Source: Aphrophora alni (lineage: Eukaryota > Arthropoda > Insecta > Hemiptera > Aphrophoridae). Taken from it: 64,000 nt of DNA. Numbering within the stretch: the stretch's first letter is position 1; each line of letters opens with the position of its first letter. Shown here piece by piece: positions 25,301 to 40,800 of this stretch. Position numbers and translations under genes: made by a program. A model generated the notes under the pieces. It was given only the letters and a program-made list of their open reading frames with translations, was not told the DNA's origin and made no database searches. The stretch is taken from assembly GCA_963513935.1 (NCBI GenBank), contig OY740768.1, positions 76,050,877-76,114,876 on the forward strand, read 5' to 3'.

Positions 25301-28300
25301 GATGGGTAAACAAACTGATGTCGATTTTTTGTGAAAATATAGTGGAACTTGGTATTATGGCCTCGGCTGTATCGTCAACATGTAACATCATTTGTTAACA
25401 AGTCTCGGCCAACTATATTCATTAATACAAGGTGCGGCAAAAAAAGATCTATTTTCTGCGGCGCACCGTTCAGCGACAGGACGTCTGAGGGTGGTGGGGG
25501 TAGGCTTGTTGGAAAGCCTACACGACACCATTGTCAGTAGTCATGAAGCAGTGGTCGCCTGAGCAACGTGTGTTTGTTACCGAGGCGTATTATAAAAGTG
25601 GCGATTCAATCATTGCTACTCAGCGGCAGTTCCGTGCATTCTTTCAATTATTATACCGTAAATCAAAAGAAAGTGTCAATATTAGTTTTGAAAAAGGGGA
25701 TCTTGAATACATGTTGAGACCAACCCAATTTGATAATATACTAACTTTCATGTTTGAAACATTCCATAATTTCATATTGACATTATCTAATTCTAAGAAA
25801 CCTTAATTAATATAAACATTTGTTTGAATTGAATATCTATACAATCTGAGTAATTAATCTTGAACTCTATAATAAAAAATCTTCATATTAACACACTTTC
25901 ACAATTTGATTTGATGATTTTATAACCTTGCTAAGGACATAATCCAAACATTGCAATTATTTTAATATATACATATATGTATTATCTTGTTTCCTCCCTT
26001 AACTTGGGAAGAGCCGGCACAAATCCCACCCCAAGATAAGACTTTGAATATTATTACAGTAGAGTCTCGCAAACTCGGCACTCGATAACCCGGCAGTCCG
26101 GATTACTCGGTGACCCCGACGGGGAAAAAAAAAATTATTTCTAAAAACAACGATGTTCGTAAAAGTTCGGCAGATCCCAAAGCGGGCATTAACTTCGATA
26201 GCTCGAATCGTTGATGGTACTTTTCCCACGTTAAACTCGTCAAAAAGCTTTTTTACAGATTCCCCTCTGTCAAGTCTTTTTAACACATTTAACCGCGTCT
26301 CAAACGAAACCAACACACGCTTCCAATTTCGTAACTCGCTCATTTTTATTTACTGTATATACTGTGCGTCTAAGAAAACTGAAAAAAAAAGTTATATTTT
26401 CCATAATGTATACTAAATTGATTCGTGGAAACAAAGCGGCCCATCAAACGTTTTTGCAGGTGTATGTCTGCTATATCGACAGGTGCCAATGCGCGGTGTT
26501 TTTATACTGCCGACAATGGGATACTGCTATCGACAAAGTCGTTTGATATCGCCGCCGCTTTGGTGCCGCGGTGTTTTTACACTGCCGACAATGTATTTAT
26601 TAATTTAATATTCAATTACTTTACTCAAGTAAAAATTAGCCAGAGGCGTATAGGATAAGAAAGACTGCATATCTCAATAGCTGATTGTGATGAAATTGGA
26701 CTTAGATATGATTATAGTAGATATTAAGTAGATTAAGAGATTAAGTAGATATGATTATATGATTGATCAAGTGAACAATTCTTTTCTTATAAGTTATTAA
26801 GACAATAATTAATTGACTAAAGTAAATAATTATTCAATATCAAAATGAAAACTTATTAATTTTGTGTTGTGGACTGATAGTAAAGATTGCTGCCTACAGT
26901 AAAGATTTTGAATCATTTTTTTCTTTCTTTGACTTTATAATATTTCAATCATTCTATTTTATTGTGTTATCTATGATGAACTTTTAAATAACTTAATTTG
27001 AATAATTTCCAATTTCTATTTTTGTATTAATTGAATCTTTAAAGTTTATCAGATTTAATTTCTGTGAATTTATTTGACTTTTAATTTATTTTGATTTTTG
27101 AATTAACCAAAATAAATCAACTATTGAAAGAACAACAATTTTCGTCCAAAAAGTTCAATCCTTCTTGCTAGAAGATCATCCTCATCAGGTAAGGTTTTGT
27201 CAGTGGATTATTCGAATAAATGTGTCAAATAGTTCACTTAAAAGTTATAATTTTGAGATTGTATTTAGATTATATTTATACAAACTGTTAAAATGGAAAA
27301 TTTTCTACTGGTGCTAAATTTTTGAATGGTTGATCTGGGAAAACAATTGTTCAAAGACCAAAGCATGCGGTAGAAATATACATAGTTTTTATATAGGTTT
27401 CCAATCTCAACCACAGAATCTGAATGATAAATGGAATGATGGATCAATATTTCACTGTATCTTTTAAATAATTTATATCTAACACATCATTGTCCAAGGT
27501 TTATTTTCACTTCTTATTTTCAGAGCAATATTTGAATGTGTCCTAAACAAAAAATTGAGACTAAACATAAATTAGGTTTACAATTAAATTATTTTATTCT
27601 TTTGGTGGGAATTTTTATGCTACTCCATGGAAACACTTACAAAAATACAAATAGTCTTTAAGTAAGTTTTGATATATAATATAAGGCTTTTCAATGAGTT
27701 AAAATATTGAAATTAAGGTATAATTTGTAGTGATCAAACAAAAGAAATTTATAAACTTGTTTTTTAGAATTAAGAATTATTTAAAGAATGTACCTGTCTT
27801 TTTGACAAACAAAAAGATTGAGAGAATTTTCAGCCCCTAAAAATGTGTCATCATCCAATATTTCTACAGCTGTCATCCAGTTTGGATTGTAATCTCGTGC
27901 CATCTGTAAATACAAGTACAATATTTATGTACATGTCTTGATCTAAAACCGTTTGCCCAAATATTTTGTTATTCATGCAAGGGATATCAGCTTTGTTGAT
28001 TGTTAATATAATATTGCCATGATAACCGCAAACTAATCAATGAATAATTCTATTGAGGAAATATTTTGTTAAAACTTTTTGTAAAATCAGTAACATGTAT
28101 AGTGTATGTGTGTATAGTGTTTGTAGCTATTATGGCAGTATTATATTAACTATAATATATAATATATTATTATATAATATGATAGTTATATAATATGTAG
28201 TTTTATAATATGAGAGCTTAATAACAACAATGAGTTTACTTCTTCAAAGCTTCCTTCCATTGTCTTATACTGAAGTAACGTCATAGAGCGCATTAGATCT

Positions 28301-31300
28301 CCAACAAGGATGAAGTCTCCTTTAGTTTTTAAGTATAGAGCAATAATATTATTAAAGTGGCTGCACTCTAGCCTCAGTTCCTTTTCAGCAGTCCATTCAA
28401 ATAATCTAACCTGGAAAGTACAAATGGTTTAGGATTAAAAAAAACAAAACAAAAAAATAAAAGTATAATAATATAAAGACTAAAAGTACATATTTTTTTT
28501 AAGGTAAAAAACCATTGCAGTTATCATCACCTTCACAAAATTAAGCATTAGATGCTCCACCATATAACTTACACACTCTGCAACAAGTTAACAACACTAA
28601 ACTATGATAAATTCAATTACAAACCAATATTACAGAGGTGTAAAAAGGTCCTGCAAGGAAAAAACAAGGATAATAGTTAAAAATGTAAAACGAGAACTAA
28701 ACATTTTTTTACAGAGCTGTAAAATGACTACAATAATTGCCTAGAACATTTAAAAATTTTATCAAAAATATTCAGGCAACGCAAAAAGGACAATATCCGA
28801 TGAAAGCTCTGGGCACTCCGTGTGTCTGGTCAAGATGGACATAAATAGGTGCACAACACTAGCAAAGATGGGGAAGCCTAAACCCTGGAAAGGGTAGGCG
28901 ACCCGGTTTTGCCTAACAAACGGGTCGCGACATTAGTCATGGCTTAGTTCACTAACTCTAAAACACGAATTTTGCAATTCAACATTATGCCCACTTAGAA
29001 TTGTCTTATCGCAATAAATAAAATACTGTTGGAAAAGTAATGTTCCGTAGATGCATAATCATACAAAAAAAAATACCACAAAACGTTATAAATAATATTC
29101 CAAAAATTGGTGAAGTTCGCATATTTTTGATGCGTAAAATCGTAAATTTCAACTCTGCACCTTTTCGTAAACGCGACGCCATTTTTCTCCATATGATTAC
29201 AACTCTATTTATCTGCAAACGGGTTGACCAAAACACTGTTCTATAGATCACATCTTTCTCTTTCAAACCGTAGATTACAAATTTTTCTGCGTCTCACATA
29301 TCCAGAGATATTTCTACTTGACCATAGAAGAAACTTGACAGGACAAAATTCATTTGGCATTCGGTGCAGTTTACGAAATGACGTAATTCATTTTGCTATT
29401 GATATTTTGTATTCGTTCTTATAGTAAGTTGTAGAGGAAATTTCATTCTACCACTTGATATAGGCAAATACTTACTTAGAATTTTTTGTTTTGATCTCCA
29501 AACATAGCAATTGTGTGACGTAAAAACTGTAATATTAGGTGTGGCACATATTGTTTTGGGGTTCGATATTTGTTATTTTGAAGGTTTGTGTATACAAATT
29601 GTATATAAATTTTGTATACAAGTTTCAATATATGTGTTTTTATATCTAAAGTTTATGTTTTTGAGTGAATTTCTAGTTTGTAAACGGTTTATATTTGGGA
29701 TAACCTAAAAGGTAAATTGTATATCTAGGCTATAACCAAATTTTCTTATATTGAGTGTTTTATATGATTATACAAGTGAATATGTGTGTTATTCTTTGTA
29801 AAGTATATTGTCTTAGTGAAATCTAATGATTTCATCTTAGGCCTAGCTTTAGAAGTTACTAATTACGCCTAAATTGTCGAGGTGTCAAACCTAACCTCAA
29901 CCGTCAGAGTATCACTTTTTAGGGAAAATCTTTATTTTTATTTTTAAAATGTAACAAATTATTATTTTTTTCCCCTAAATATATTCACAAATATATTACA
30001 AATCTTTAGTAATCGTTGAAAAAATTCCGAAAAATCTATTAGTATGTTATTGATTACCATTTCTGTAAAATTTCTGCTCCGTTACTCTTCAATTTTTTGG
30101 TATTTGACCAAAAAACTCCAAATGTTTTACATCTAACATTTTTTTTTCACTACACAGCTAAATACTATGCACCTTTCTGAATATAATGACATATAGAAGT
30201 TGTGTAAAAGATATATATTACTATTTTTAGTGAATTTTTGAAAATAAAATGATCAAATTAACATTTTTCGTAAAATATTTTTTTAAATTTTGAAAATGTA
30301 ACAAATTTTTTTCCCCCCTAAATATATTGATAAATATTACATAAAACTTTTGTATATCTTAGAAAAAGGTGGTAAGCTTTTGATTTTGGATGATACAGGT
30401 TTTTCCTGAAAAATGATAACTTCGTTTTTGACATGTAACATACTTACTCCAAAACCGTTTCAAAATTTTTTTTTCTATTACATAGATGAATTCTATGCAT
30501 CTTTCTGAGAAAAATTATGTCTTATAAGTTAGGTTTTGTATAAAAATAATATATTTTATTAATTTTTAAACAAACGAAGAATTTTAAGACCCAATTAACA
30601 TACGACACTTGGAAGGTTAAGGGTCTCAACCAAAGTAAATCATTAAGTACATCCCCTCAGGTAATCCTGAGAAGACGATAATGATCCTAAGTAGGGAACA
30701 ACTAAGACTGATTATGGGACTTATTATGGGACACTGTGGTCTGAGAATACATTTTCACAGGATACTTTAACCTCCACTCAAGAATCGGGAAAACATTGGT
30801 CCTCGAATATACGATTGTATATTTTAAGGAGAGTAAGGTTCCCGGAGTTGAGAGGTACTTATCATTGAAATAAATCATGCTTATTAGAGCCTAGAGTGGA
30901 ATAATGTCTTGACAACACAGCAGACCTAAATTCCTGTAAGGAAAAAATAGCAGCCTATAATTATTTTATTCATAGATTACGCAATGTACCAATGTCAGAA
31001 GTATATTTTCATGAAAAATTGAATACAATAAAATATATTGCCACCTAAAATGGTTACAAAGCGTCAATCATTGAAAAATGATTTCTCATACAGGAAAGGA
31101 GAAAAAAAAATCAAAATTCTGAATGAGTTAAAAAAAAGACAAATTCTTGGTGTTCAATTATTTAAAGCCATTAGAACACAAATTCAGAAATTTAATCTAA
31201 AAGCAACAATATAAAATTACCTACAGAACAACCAATAATCTTATGCGTTACAACTTCGTGACAGACTGTACATCTCACTTATCTTATGATTTTGCTTACT

Positions 31301-34300
31301 TGCACACAATATTTATTTATAAAAAGTTATGAAAACTAAAAACCAACAAAGTATAAAGTTGTGTAAAAAAGTAAGTTTATGTAATGATAAACTGTAAAAA
31401 GGTTTTACATAATAAAAGTAACGACAAAAATATTCAAAACGAGGAAAATTTATATTTCTTGGCTACATGATAACTTCTTGATTTTTGTGGGAAAGTAAAA
31501 CAGGATGATAAGGGTATCCTAGGAAGTATTTCCCGCTTTCCTGATGCCTTTGTTTGTTGATTCCAAGAATGCATTCACGTGATAACTTTTAAGGCATACG
31601 AAAAATATATATGTCAATTCGTCTTTTACATAGCCTATTTCTCGCATAAAATGTTAACTTGGTCGGCTAATAGGTGTTGTGCTAAGTGTGATGATGAGTA
31701 ATCGTAAAGTCATGAAATTATTTACAACGTTACACAATTTATGAAGAAAGAAGCTGAACACGGAAACTTTGTGATAGACGAGTTGGAATAAACTATCATT
31801 TATTTGTAAGTTTTATATAATAATAATTTAATATTTTTACTACCGGTAGTTATTAAAAACAGTGAATAAATTTATGGTCTAAACTGTCTAAATATTTTCA
31901 CTTTATATACACAGCTACAGTGTTAGAAAATGTCGTGCCAAACTTTAGGTAGTGGTTACATAAACCATATTATGTTAACCCACTTTCAACTTATTTAACA
32001 TAAATTAAATTGTCCATTTGTCTATTTTAAATTAAAAAAAGATTTTGTTTTTCATAAATTAACATAATTCAATATCATTTTTGGTTTAAGTTAAATTTGG
32101 ATGTTGAAGATAATTATCAAGAATTATGTTTTGAGTTTTCTGTCCATAACTCAGGTTATCAATTGACATAGTAAAAAAAAAGGAATAAAATAATAATAAA
32201 TGTAATTTGGCGTTAAAAGATGAATTTTTTAAAACGAACGATTTCGTGAAATTTAACATTAAACATTTAATTATTACATTTTTTGTTTATTTAGTAAATG
32301 TTTTACTATTAAAACTTTTTAAAGAACGATTTATAAAAGATTAACATATATATTGATAAATAAAACAACTAATTGTTACACGTTCTGTTCATTAACAAAA
32401 ATGTGTCCATCTCTTTAATATGCACCTTTTTGCACTCTTGTAAACGTTGTATTCTTATTCACAGCGATAAAGGAAACGAAAGTAAGGTAGGTGTTTAGAC
32501 AGAAGCATTTGCGGTCTATATTTTTTATTGGGGTTGTACCTCTGAAAACAAAGGAAGTGTGGGGAGCCCCTCTTTTCCTCTCCACGTCAGACACATTCCT
32601 ACCTTGCAGATACTGTAGTGTCCTGGGCTTGCTTCAAGTGTTTTTGTTCTGCACTTTGACAACAGATGAAGATTTAATCAGTACAGACACTAACAGTGAC
32701 TTTTTCTTAATTAGCTGTCCAGTTATCAAAGTTATTTCTTTTTTCAGTGGCAAAGATGCAGAATAGTTTTCAATGCAATGGATTTTGTAGATTTAGTATA
32801 AGGTCAATTTTTGAACGGCATGTTAACGGATATACCGCTTTGATATGAAATTAGTTGTTTTGATTGGCAAATATAGAAACCATTTCACCCAGTTCCTTAC
32901 GTGATGAACATGAGTTTGGGACTGGGGCTGATGTCGCATTTGCATATGATTTTCCTATGGTAGGAGGTAAAGCAGTTCTTTGTCTGTATACTTTCCTAGC
33001 TTCTAGAAAGGAACATTTTTCTTTAGCCACTATTTTTAAAATCTGTCTTCTCATCTTTATTTTGGGCACTTTGGTGAATGTGTGGGATGGTCGTCGTCAC
33101 AATTTTCACATTTTGTATCAAGATTACACCCATCACTTTTGTGCCTTTTACACCAGACTGTTCCACAAACTTCCTCTTAACTCTCTAACCGGTTTCTTGC
33201 TCGCAGCGAGCAGATGAACTCGCACTAAGCGAGTGAAAATAATTTTTTTTTCAACATTTACCCTATTAAAAATTATCATATCACAATAATTGTTATACCG
33301 TTTTAAAGCTAATGTTCCATAGATTCATATACATACAACAAAAAGTTAATAAAACTTAACAATTATATTTATTAAATTGGTAAAGTTTGTGTATTTTGAC
33401 GATCAAGTTTCGCGGCAACGAAATTCAAATTATGGCATCCAATCATCTAATTTTTACAAGTCAATATAACTGTCTAACAACTTTAGAAAATACTACTTTA
33501 TAGTATCTTTCTAACTGTGTTTTCAAAATTATTCTAGCTGTTGGTTTTGGATCTATAAAGTAAAAACCAAACCAAGAATTTTGTACTCTTGTTTCTGATG
33601 ACAGTTCCACCGATGACTCTGATTCTTCTTTGGTTCAAATTGTTCAAGTAATTGATGATTTGCAATTCTCTGATGGTGTACCTCTCATCGGCTTTGACAC
33701 TTCTGAAATTACACAAACACTTCCACCTACACAAATTGATCCTGTTTAACCAGAACCTTCACACATAACTTCTCGTGCAACAAAAAGACAAAGGAGGATA
33801 CGAACACAAAAACAAACACCGATGGTTCCTTGGGTAAGGGTAGGTCTTCCAGAAGAAATGCGGGATGTAACATCTAAGTTCAGAGTAGTTGATATAGGGC
33901 CAAAAAACACCCTTGCTACTTCAAATCCATTAGCTTTTCTGTATCTCTTCATGACAGATGCAATGGATTATGAGACCAATAAGAGCACACATGCAGTGTT
34001 ACATTGATTGCAAGAGGCTGGAATGTTGAAACCACATTCCAGAATCTCAAAGTGGTATGACCTAACAATTGAAGAGATGAAGCAATTATGGGGGATTTTG
34101 ATAAATATGGGGCTTACATCTAGAAAGAATATTGTAGATTTTTGGGCAAGTGACATCAAGCAAATTATCCCTTTTTATTCCATGACAATGACACTAAAAC
34201 GCTTTGAATTGATTATGTCGATGAAGGTCCAGAATGCAGTCAACCAGGGTATGACCCTTGGTTCAAAATCTGGACCATCATTGACATGATGAATGAATGA

Positions 34301-37300
34301 TTCAAGACATATTTTGTTCCAAAGCAAGAGGTATGTATTGATGAAAGTATGATTGGGATGAAAAACCGTTGTTCTTTCATCCAATACATGCCTAATAAGA
34401 GACATGCACGTTTTGCAATTAAAAAGTTTGAAATTTGTGACTCTGCAACTTCTTATGTTCTGCATGCTTCTTTGTATAGGGGTAAAGACTTCTTGGCCAA
34501 TGATAACGACCCCTTCAACCAAAAAGTAACGAAAGATCTGATGACAAAAGCTGACTGTTTGTAAAAAGATTACCACTTGTTTACTGATAATTATTACACG
34601 AAGATACCTCTTTGCGAATTTTTGTTATTGAACAAAACCTATTTGACAGGAATGATAAACAAAATTAGCATAGATCTACCTCAAAACTTTGTCCAAGCCA
34701 AACTTTCTACGGGCCAAACTTTGTATTGCAGGAGAGGTGATATACTTCTTTTGAAATACAAGGGGAAGCTTACTAAGAAACCTGTCCACATCTAGGTAAC
34801 CACAGCTAGTTACGCTGATGACATCGTTGTAATAATTAAACGTGGTACTTTTAAAACCAAACCGATGCTGCTTTATTGGTACAACTCCTTTATGGATGGG
34901 GTCGATAACAAGGACATGAGTATTTATCAAGTGACTTGTTCTCGACCATGCAAGAAGTACTGGCAAAAAATAGTTTATAACTTTGTTGATATAACAATCT
35001 TTAATGCCTAGATTCTGTTCAAAGCACAGAATCCAGATTTTAGAAGACGACATGATTTCATAGTTGATATTGTTCATGAACTATGTTTTGGTGACAAAAC
35101 TGGCTCTCTCGCTCCTGTTCTAAATTCTAACTATGCTCTAAGGCCATCAACATCGACAAAGACAACTAGTACAACTTATTTATCGTCTCACATTCTAACA
35201 CATTTAGCTGTTGAGGGCAGTACCAAAATATGTGTTGTCTGTCGAGAGGTTAAAGACTCATTTCTAGATCTCGATACTGGTGCACACCATGTGTTGCCGG
35301 TGTACACCAGGATTGTTTCAGGCACAAAAAGCATTTCATAAGGTCAGGAAGAGGAAGGAAGATGCTTAGGTTTTCAGATCATTAATGAAACCTTGGCTCC
35401 CTCCTTGCTTCGCCCATGACCTGAAGCATCTGAATGCCATACCAAACGTAAGTACACAATATTTACTACATTTTAGATTATTTCCATTTACACATGTTAA
35501 AATTATTTAGTTATATTAATAATGACACTTACAGGACTGTGTCAACGTTTTCGCTGTTGAACATGTGGGAAATTTTTTATCAATATTTTCACACAGATAT
35601 CTTTTTACAATTTTATTCTACAACTTCTGAATATATTTCAATAATCTGAAATAAGTTTTCAACTATTTTATACAGGTTTGTATGTGAATATTTTCAATAA
35701 ATTTTGGTGACTGAGACAATTCTTCTTGTTCTCGGCTACCTGACTCTGATATAAATGACTTTCAAAAAGTTCTAAAATAACATTTCAATCGTATGGACAT
35801 TTATTTACATAATGGTATATTATAAAATGTGTATGGATATTTTTACTATTTTTGGTGATTTTGTTAAAATAGGCCTTACTTTTCAGCTATTTTAGACTTT
35901 TTACGTACAAAAAATCTTTTCCTAATGAAAATTTAAAAAATTTATTTTTTTTGTACCAACTTTTATTCACAAATGTATTTTAAAACATTTGAATATATTA
36001 TGAAAGAATATTTAATAAATGTTGAATAGGAAATGTAGAGTATATTATGGAATTTTGGCTTCAGCTATTACGCTGATTTTTTTATTCCTGACGTAATAAC
36101 TCCAAAATTTTTATATCTAAATTTTTTTGAATTACATACATAAAACCTATGTACTTTTCTGAACAAAATAATATGAAGAAGAAGTTATGTTTTGAATAAT
36201 ATTAATATTTTTGGTGAATTTTTGAAAATAGGCCTCCTGACATACTTTACTCCAATACCGTAACATCTAACATTTTTTTCTTTACATTTTCTAAATTCTA
36301 TGCACTTTCCTGAAAAAAATGTCTTATAAGTTGGGTTCTGAATAAAATTACTATTTTTTATGATTAAAAAAAAAAAAAGCGGTAAATGGCAATACTATAT
36401 AGTAGGCAGTTGCAGGGGTAAGAGCAAGTGCTACTAACATATCCAAATCTTTGGCATCGGAAACAAAACCTTGGATTTGAAATGTATAATCTAACAGTTA
36501 AAATGTAGAATCCATCAAACACTTGCTTAAGTGTAGCAAATGTTAAAATAATGAACCGGTTGGTTTTTCTCACCATTCTCGGTTCAATATATATATTCAA
36601 CATTAATAACCTGTTGTTCAGCTAGCTCTTTCAATAATTCCTCCGTGCTCTCAGTTAAGGTCACAGCAGGAAAAAATAACACCTTTAGATGAATTTAAAC
36701 CCTTGCGAGGTTACCCACATCGAAAAGGGACTTGATTTTCAACAGAGAGTTACTCTCTCAGTGTCAGTCTGTATCAATAAAGTACCATTTCGAAGTTTTC
36801 GAATGAAACAAGTACCTCCAGCACCAGTGACAGCTTTATTTATAACAAAGGGCGAGGATCTTAGACAGATCTAATTCCTCACTACTTCAAAAAATAAGTA
36901 ATCTGGGAGCCCACTCCTTATGGCCAAACTAGGTTTTTAGGTTTCAACAAACATAGACGATGCCGATAGTCTTCAGACAATGCCGATAGTTGTTACTTTT
37001 CACAACCTGGGTTGATTTTATTTAAAGTAGAGGCCATAAAAGAATTAAGCAGCACATCAAGTTAGGCAGTTGAGATGAGATGAGGCGGAGATGAGACTCT
37101 AGGAACGAGTACACCCTTGGTTCACTTTCGATCATTTCCAAACCCTAGAATTCTGGGGCCCAGAGAACCCTCTTTAACTAGACTGATTGGGCATAAGTAA
37201 AGAACCGAAACTGGAGAAGGAGGGTCTGACACCTCCCCCATCACAAACATTTTCTGACTAAGGACCGAAATGGCTGGCTACTGAACAGAAACCATGCATA

Positions 37301-37775
37301 TGTCTTCGGCAGAGCAGGCTCACATCAGCTTACCAGATTCAAAGGTTGTCACGGTTTAGTCTAGCAAGTACTCCCAGATATGCTACAGTTCTGCACGGTC
37401 AAAAAATTCTATATATTTACAGGGAATGTATAGTGTGTAAGTATCCCTAATGATTTATGAAGAGTAACAGCCTCTACCAAATGTAAAAATTGTATGTGTG
37501 TGTATAATCGGAGAAGGTGTTTTATTGTTCCACTCCTGTATAGCTCAGGTTCTGTGAGGGATGATAAACCCCAAAGTTAAAGTGAAAGTGTAACTGTATT
37601 ATAATGTAGTAGAATTCTGTATACATGAATATATGGATGATAATTTAAGTGTTATGAGTATTAAGTGAGTGATTGACTGGGGATCGCAAGGGATACCATC
37701 CCCCTTTTATTAGGTCCAGCTAGTCTGCAACCCACCTTGCGGGTGACTAAAGTATAATAATACTAAAGACATTAA

Positions 37776-37865
<90 letters not shown>

Positions 37866-40800
37866 TTTATTTAATAGATTTTATTGTTTTATTACTATTT
37901 TAAGTTTCACGTATATTTATACTTACATATATAATAATAACCAAAGTAAATTTGAACCCTGATACTATGTTATAGAAAAACAGTTGAGAATCAACATAAT
38001 AAGTATAAATAATGTTGTGTCTGTATGAATGAAAGTCGGTGGTAAGTTTGGTTGTCTGCTAAATAGCTTTGAAATATTTACCTTATCTAGCATTTCGCAC
38101 AAAATTTTCACTGAAGATGTACAAAAATAGGATATGAGAGAGTTTGGTGGCCTAAAAAGTAAAAGAAATAAAATAGTTAAATTAAACATACAATTTTTAA
38201 ATATCATTATGTAAAACAGCAGAGTAGTGTAAAGTATGAAAAATAAATCAAAACTAGCACCTGTGCAACCTTGGCAGTTTTAAGTCCGAGTGCAATGAGG
38301 TATAAATTGTGCTATATCATTCCCCCTAAATATTAACTCTAGAAGTGATACATTGTTCCTTTTGTAAATGATAAGGGTTTACGAGTTAGTACTCACAGAC
38401 TAATTTTAAAAATGCACAATAACTTAGAGAACAATCATAACTATGACACGTTAATAAAAATTACTATGAAATTATAAACCATACTAGAATTAGGCCCAAT
38501 CAAACCAACTTAGAAAACTAAAATTAAACACATAATAAAACCTCAAAACCTTAGCTGTCAAAATATTAGAACCAAAATTTATTAAAATTAAATAATACAA
38601 TTCACGTATTAAAAATAGTTTTTATGAGTATCTGAATAGATATTATTTTTCAAGGCATTTACTAGAAACGATCATACTAGAAATCAGAAATCAATCAAAT
38701 AATAAATTTCTTAATAAATGTAGAACTGCAACTTGAAATGAGAGCTTTCAATTAAAATCAAATGACTATAGTGATAGGGGAACTATTTGTAACTTTTCTA
38801 CACTTTTTGTGAATGTCTGTAATTGAGTTGTAAATTGTGACACTATTTTTAGGGAATGCTAACTGCGACCTGTATCACTTTGAGGGATAGTTTATTTATT
38901 TTACATCTTTTAACTTATTTAATATCTTCTTACACCATGATTAATTGTTAGAAAATGTATGGGTTATTGCCACAACTAATTTTGTCTGTATAACTACCGA
39001 AAAACCTGATCTAAGTGTAAGTAAAACTTGATGCAACTACAATTTAAAAAAACCTTGAAATTATAGTAATAGCATCAACAAATTTATACAACCACCAAAT
39101 TTAAATAAAAAATATCAAATACGTACCGTACTATTAATACTAGCTAAGAGCTTCCCGTTGAATTCTACCAAAGAATAACAAGCACCCTTGATTTCTTTCT
39201 CTGCAACTGTTACCAATTTACCATCATGAAAATAAAAAATAAGAATACGTCCTTGCTTAGGTTCACTTTCTTCTGGATTGACAAGCGCCGTACCAACAAT
39301 ATAATAGGTGTTGGGGTCATCTCCTAACTTAGTAGACACAAGACTCAATGCGTACTCTGTCATCATCAACTGGTGTGCATGAAGTACTGTTAACATATAA
39401 ATCTTATTTATAATCAAAGCTGTTTTAAAATAAAATAAATGTTTATATTATTTGAATATATTTGTGCTTGAATACGGTTTATCATACCATACTGTTCAGT
39501 TAGTTATTCGAATTCTTCTACCAAACTTAATAACCTTAAAAATAAGATACATTTTATTAGATGTTTTAGTAATAGCAGTATTAATGTTTTTCAAAATGTT
39601 AAAAGAGGATGATTGGAATGAGCTGTTTAATATAACAGATAGACAGACTACTATAAATTTGAAGTATAATACTTTTTTAAATATTATAATTGGTTTTCCA
39701 ATGTAGTATTTCCTAGGTTGCCTATAGTCACTACTAATTAAATAAAAATAAATGTTGGGTAACTCCAGGTATTGTGGTGTTTAGTATAAAATATAAGAAT
39801 TACACGATAGAGCCAAAAGCTCAAGGGATCAAACATTTCTTGATTACATAAAAAAAATAAAAAAAATTTAATCTTTAGAAAATGTGCTGTTGCAGAAAAA
39901 ATTATGTACAATAAAAATATTATCTTGAGAGCCACAAATAAAACTAAAGTAGCTTGGGTCATAGTTAACCCTTTGAAGAGTACAGGGAAATACCGATTAA
40001 CGAGTACGGCCGTTCTTGAACGTTCTCTGTGCTGTTTGCGTAAATGAGTATGGACGTTCCGGAACATTTTAGGTTACGTCTGAGCAATAAAAGTATTTAT
40101 CATAAAACAAATTAGTCATGGCTTATTGTGTTGTCACAATTCAACAAGAAATAGTACTAAGAACACATGAAATCGGGTTTTTCACAATTGTAAGGCAGGA
40201 CAACTCCAGGGGGCGTGGTTTCAGGAGAATTCACCATGCGTATTGATTGACGCGTAAATGTAGGCGATGGCATCGTCTTCTCCGCGGTTGTTTCCCCCCT
40301 ACACAGGGGTCCTGTGCCTATGTTCCTTGTCTAGTATAAGTGATTTGTATCATTATATTATGTTACGTATATTATACATCAAACATGAAAAATTAAACAC
40401 TACAAAGCTTTTTTACAGATTCCCCTCTGTCTAGTCTTTTGACACATTTAGCCGCGTCTCAAACGAAACCAACACACGCTTCCAAGAAAATTGAAAAGAA
40501 ATGTTATATTTTCCATAATGTAGGCTATACTAAATTGATTCGTGGAAAAAAAGCGGCCCATCAAACGTTTTTGTCTGTGTATGTCTGCTATACCGACGGG
40601 TGACAATGCCACGGTGTTTTTATGCCGCCGACAATGCGATACCGCTATCAGCAAACGAAACCAACACACGCTTCCAAGAAAACTGAAAAGAAATGTTATA
40701 TTTTCCATTATGTAGGCTATACTAAATTGATTCGTAGAAAAAAAGCGGCCCAGCAAACGTTTTTGTCTGTGTATGTCTGCTATACCGACGGGTGACAATG

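Larger units (their letters stand above)
20242..27793 (-). other. DDB1: DDB1 intron (7.6 kb)
   Basis: Holds the unrecognised + strand gene candidate (20629-21953), a tandem repeat (22284-22675), a deleted mariner (22728-23630), piggyBac-family copy C (23690-24862), a mariner N-terminal fragment (25428-25640) with a trailing ORF, a Tigger end (26057-26590) and a small mariner fragment (27125-27220). The stretch 26600-27120 is AT-rich with nothing recognised. Confidence 0.85.
28411..39126 (-). other. DDB1: DDB1 intron (10.7 kb)
   Basis: Holds a dispersed repeat (28496-28700), piggyBac-family copy B, RNase H and Penelope-like fragments (30687-31215), a foldback repeat copy (31850-32640), a Jockey-like ORF1 split by a piggyBac copy (32851-36870) and an AT/AG microsatellite (37777-37862). 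36900-37770 and 37870-39120 show no gene I recognise. Confidence 0.85.
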
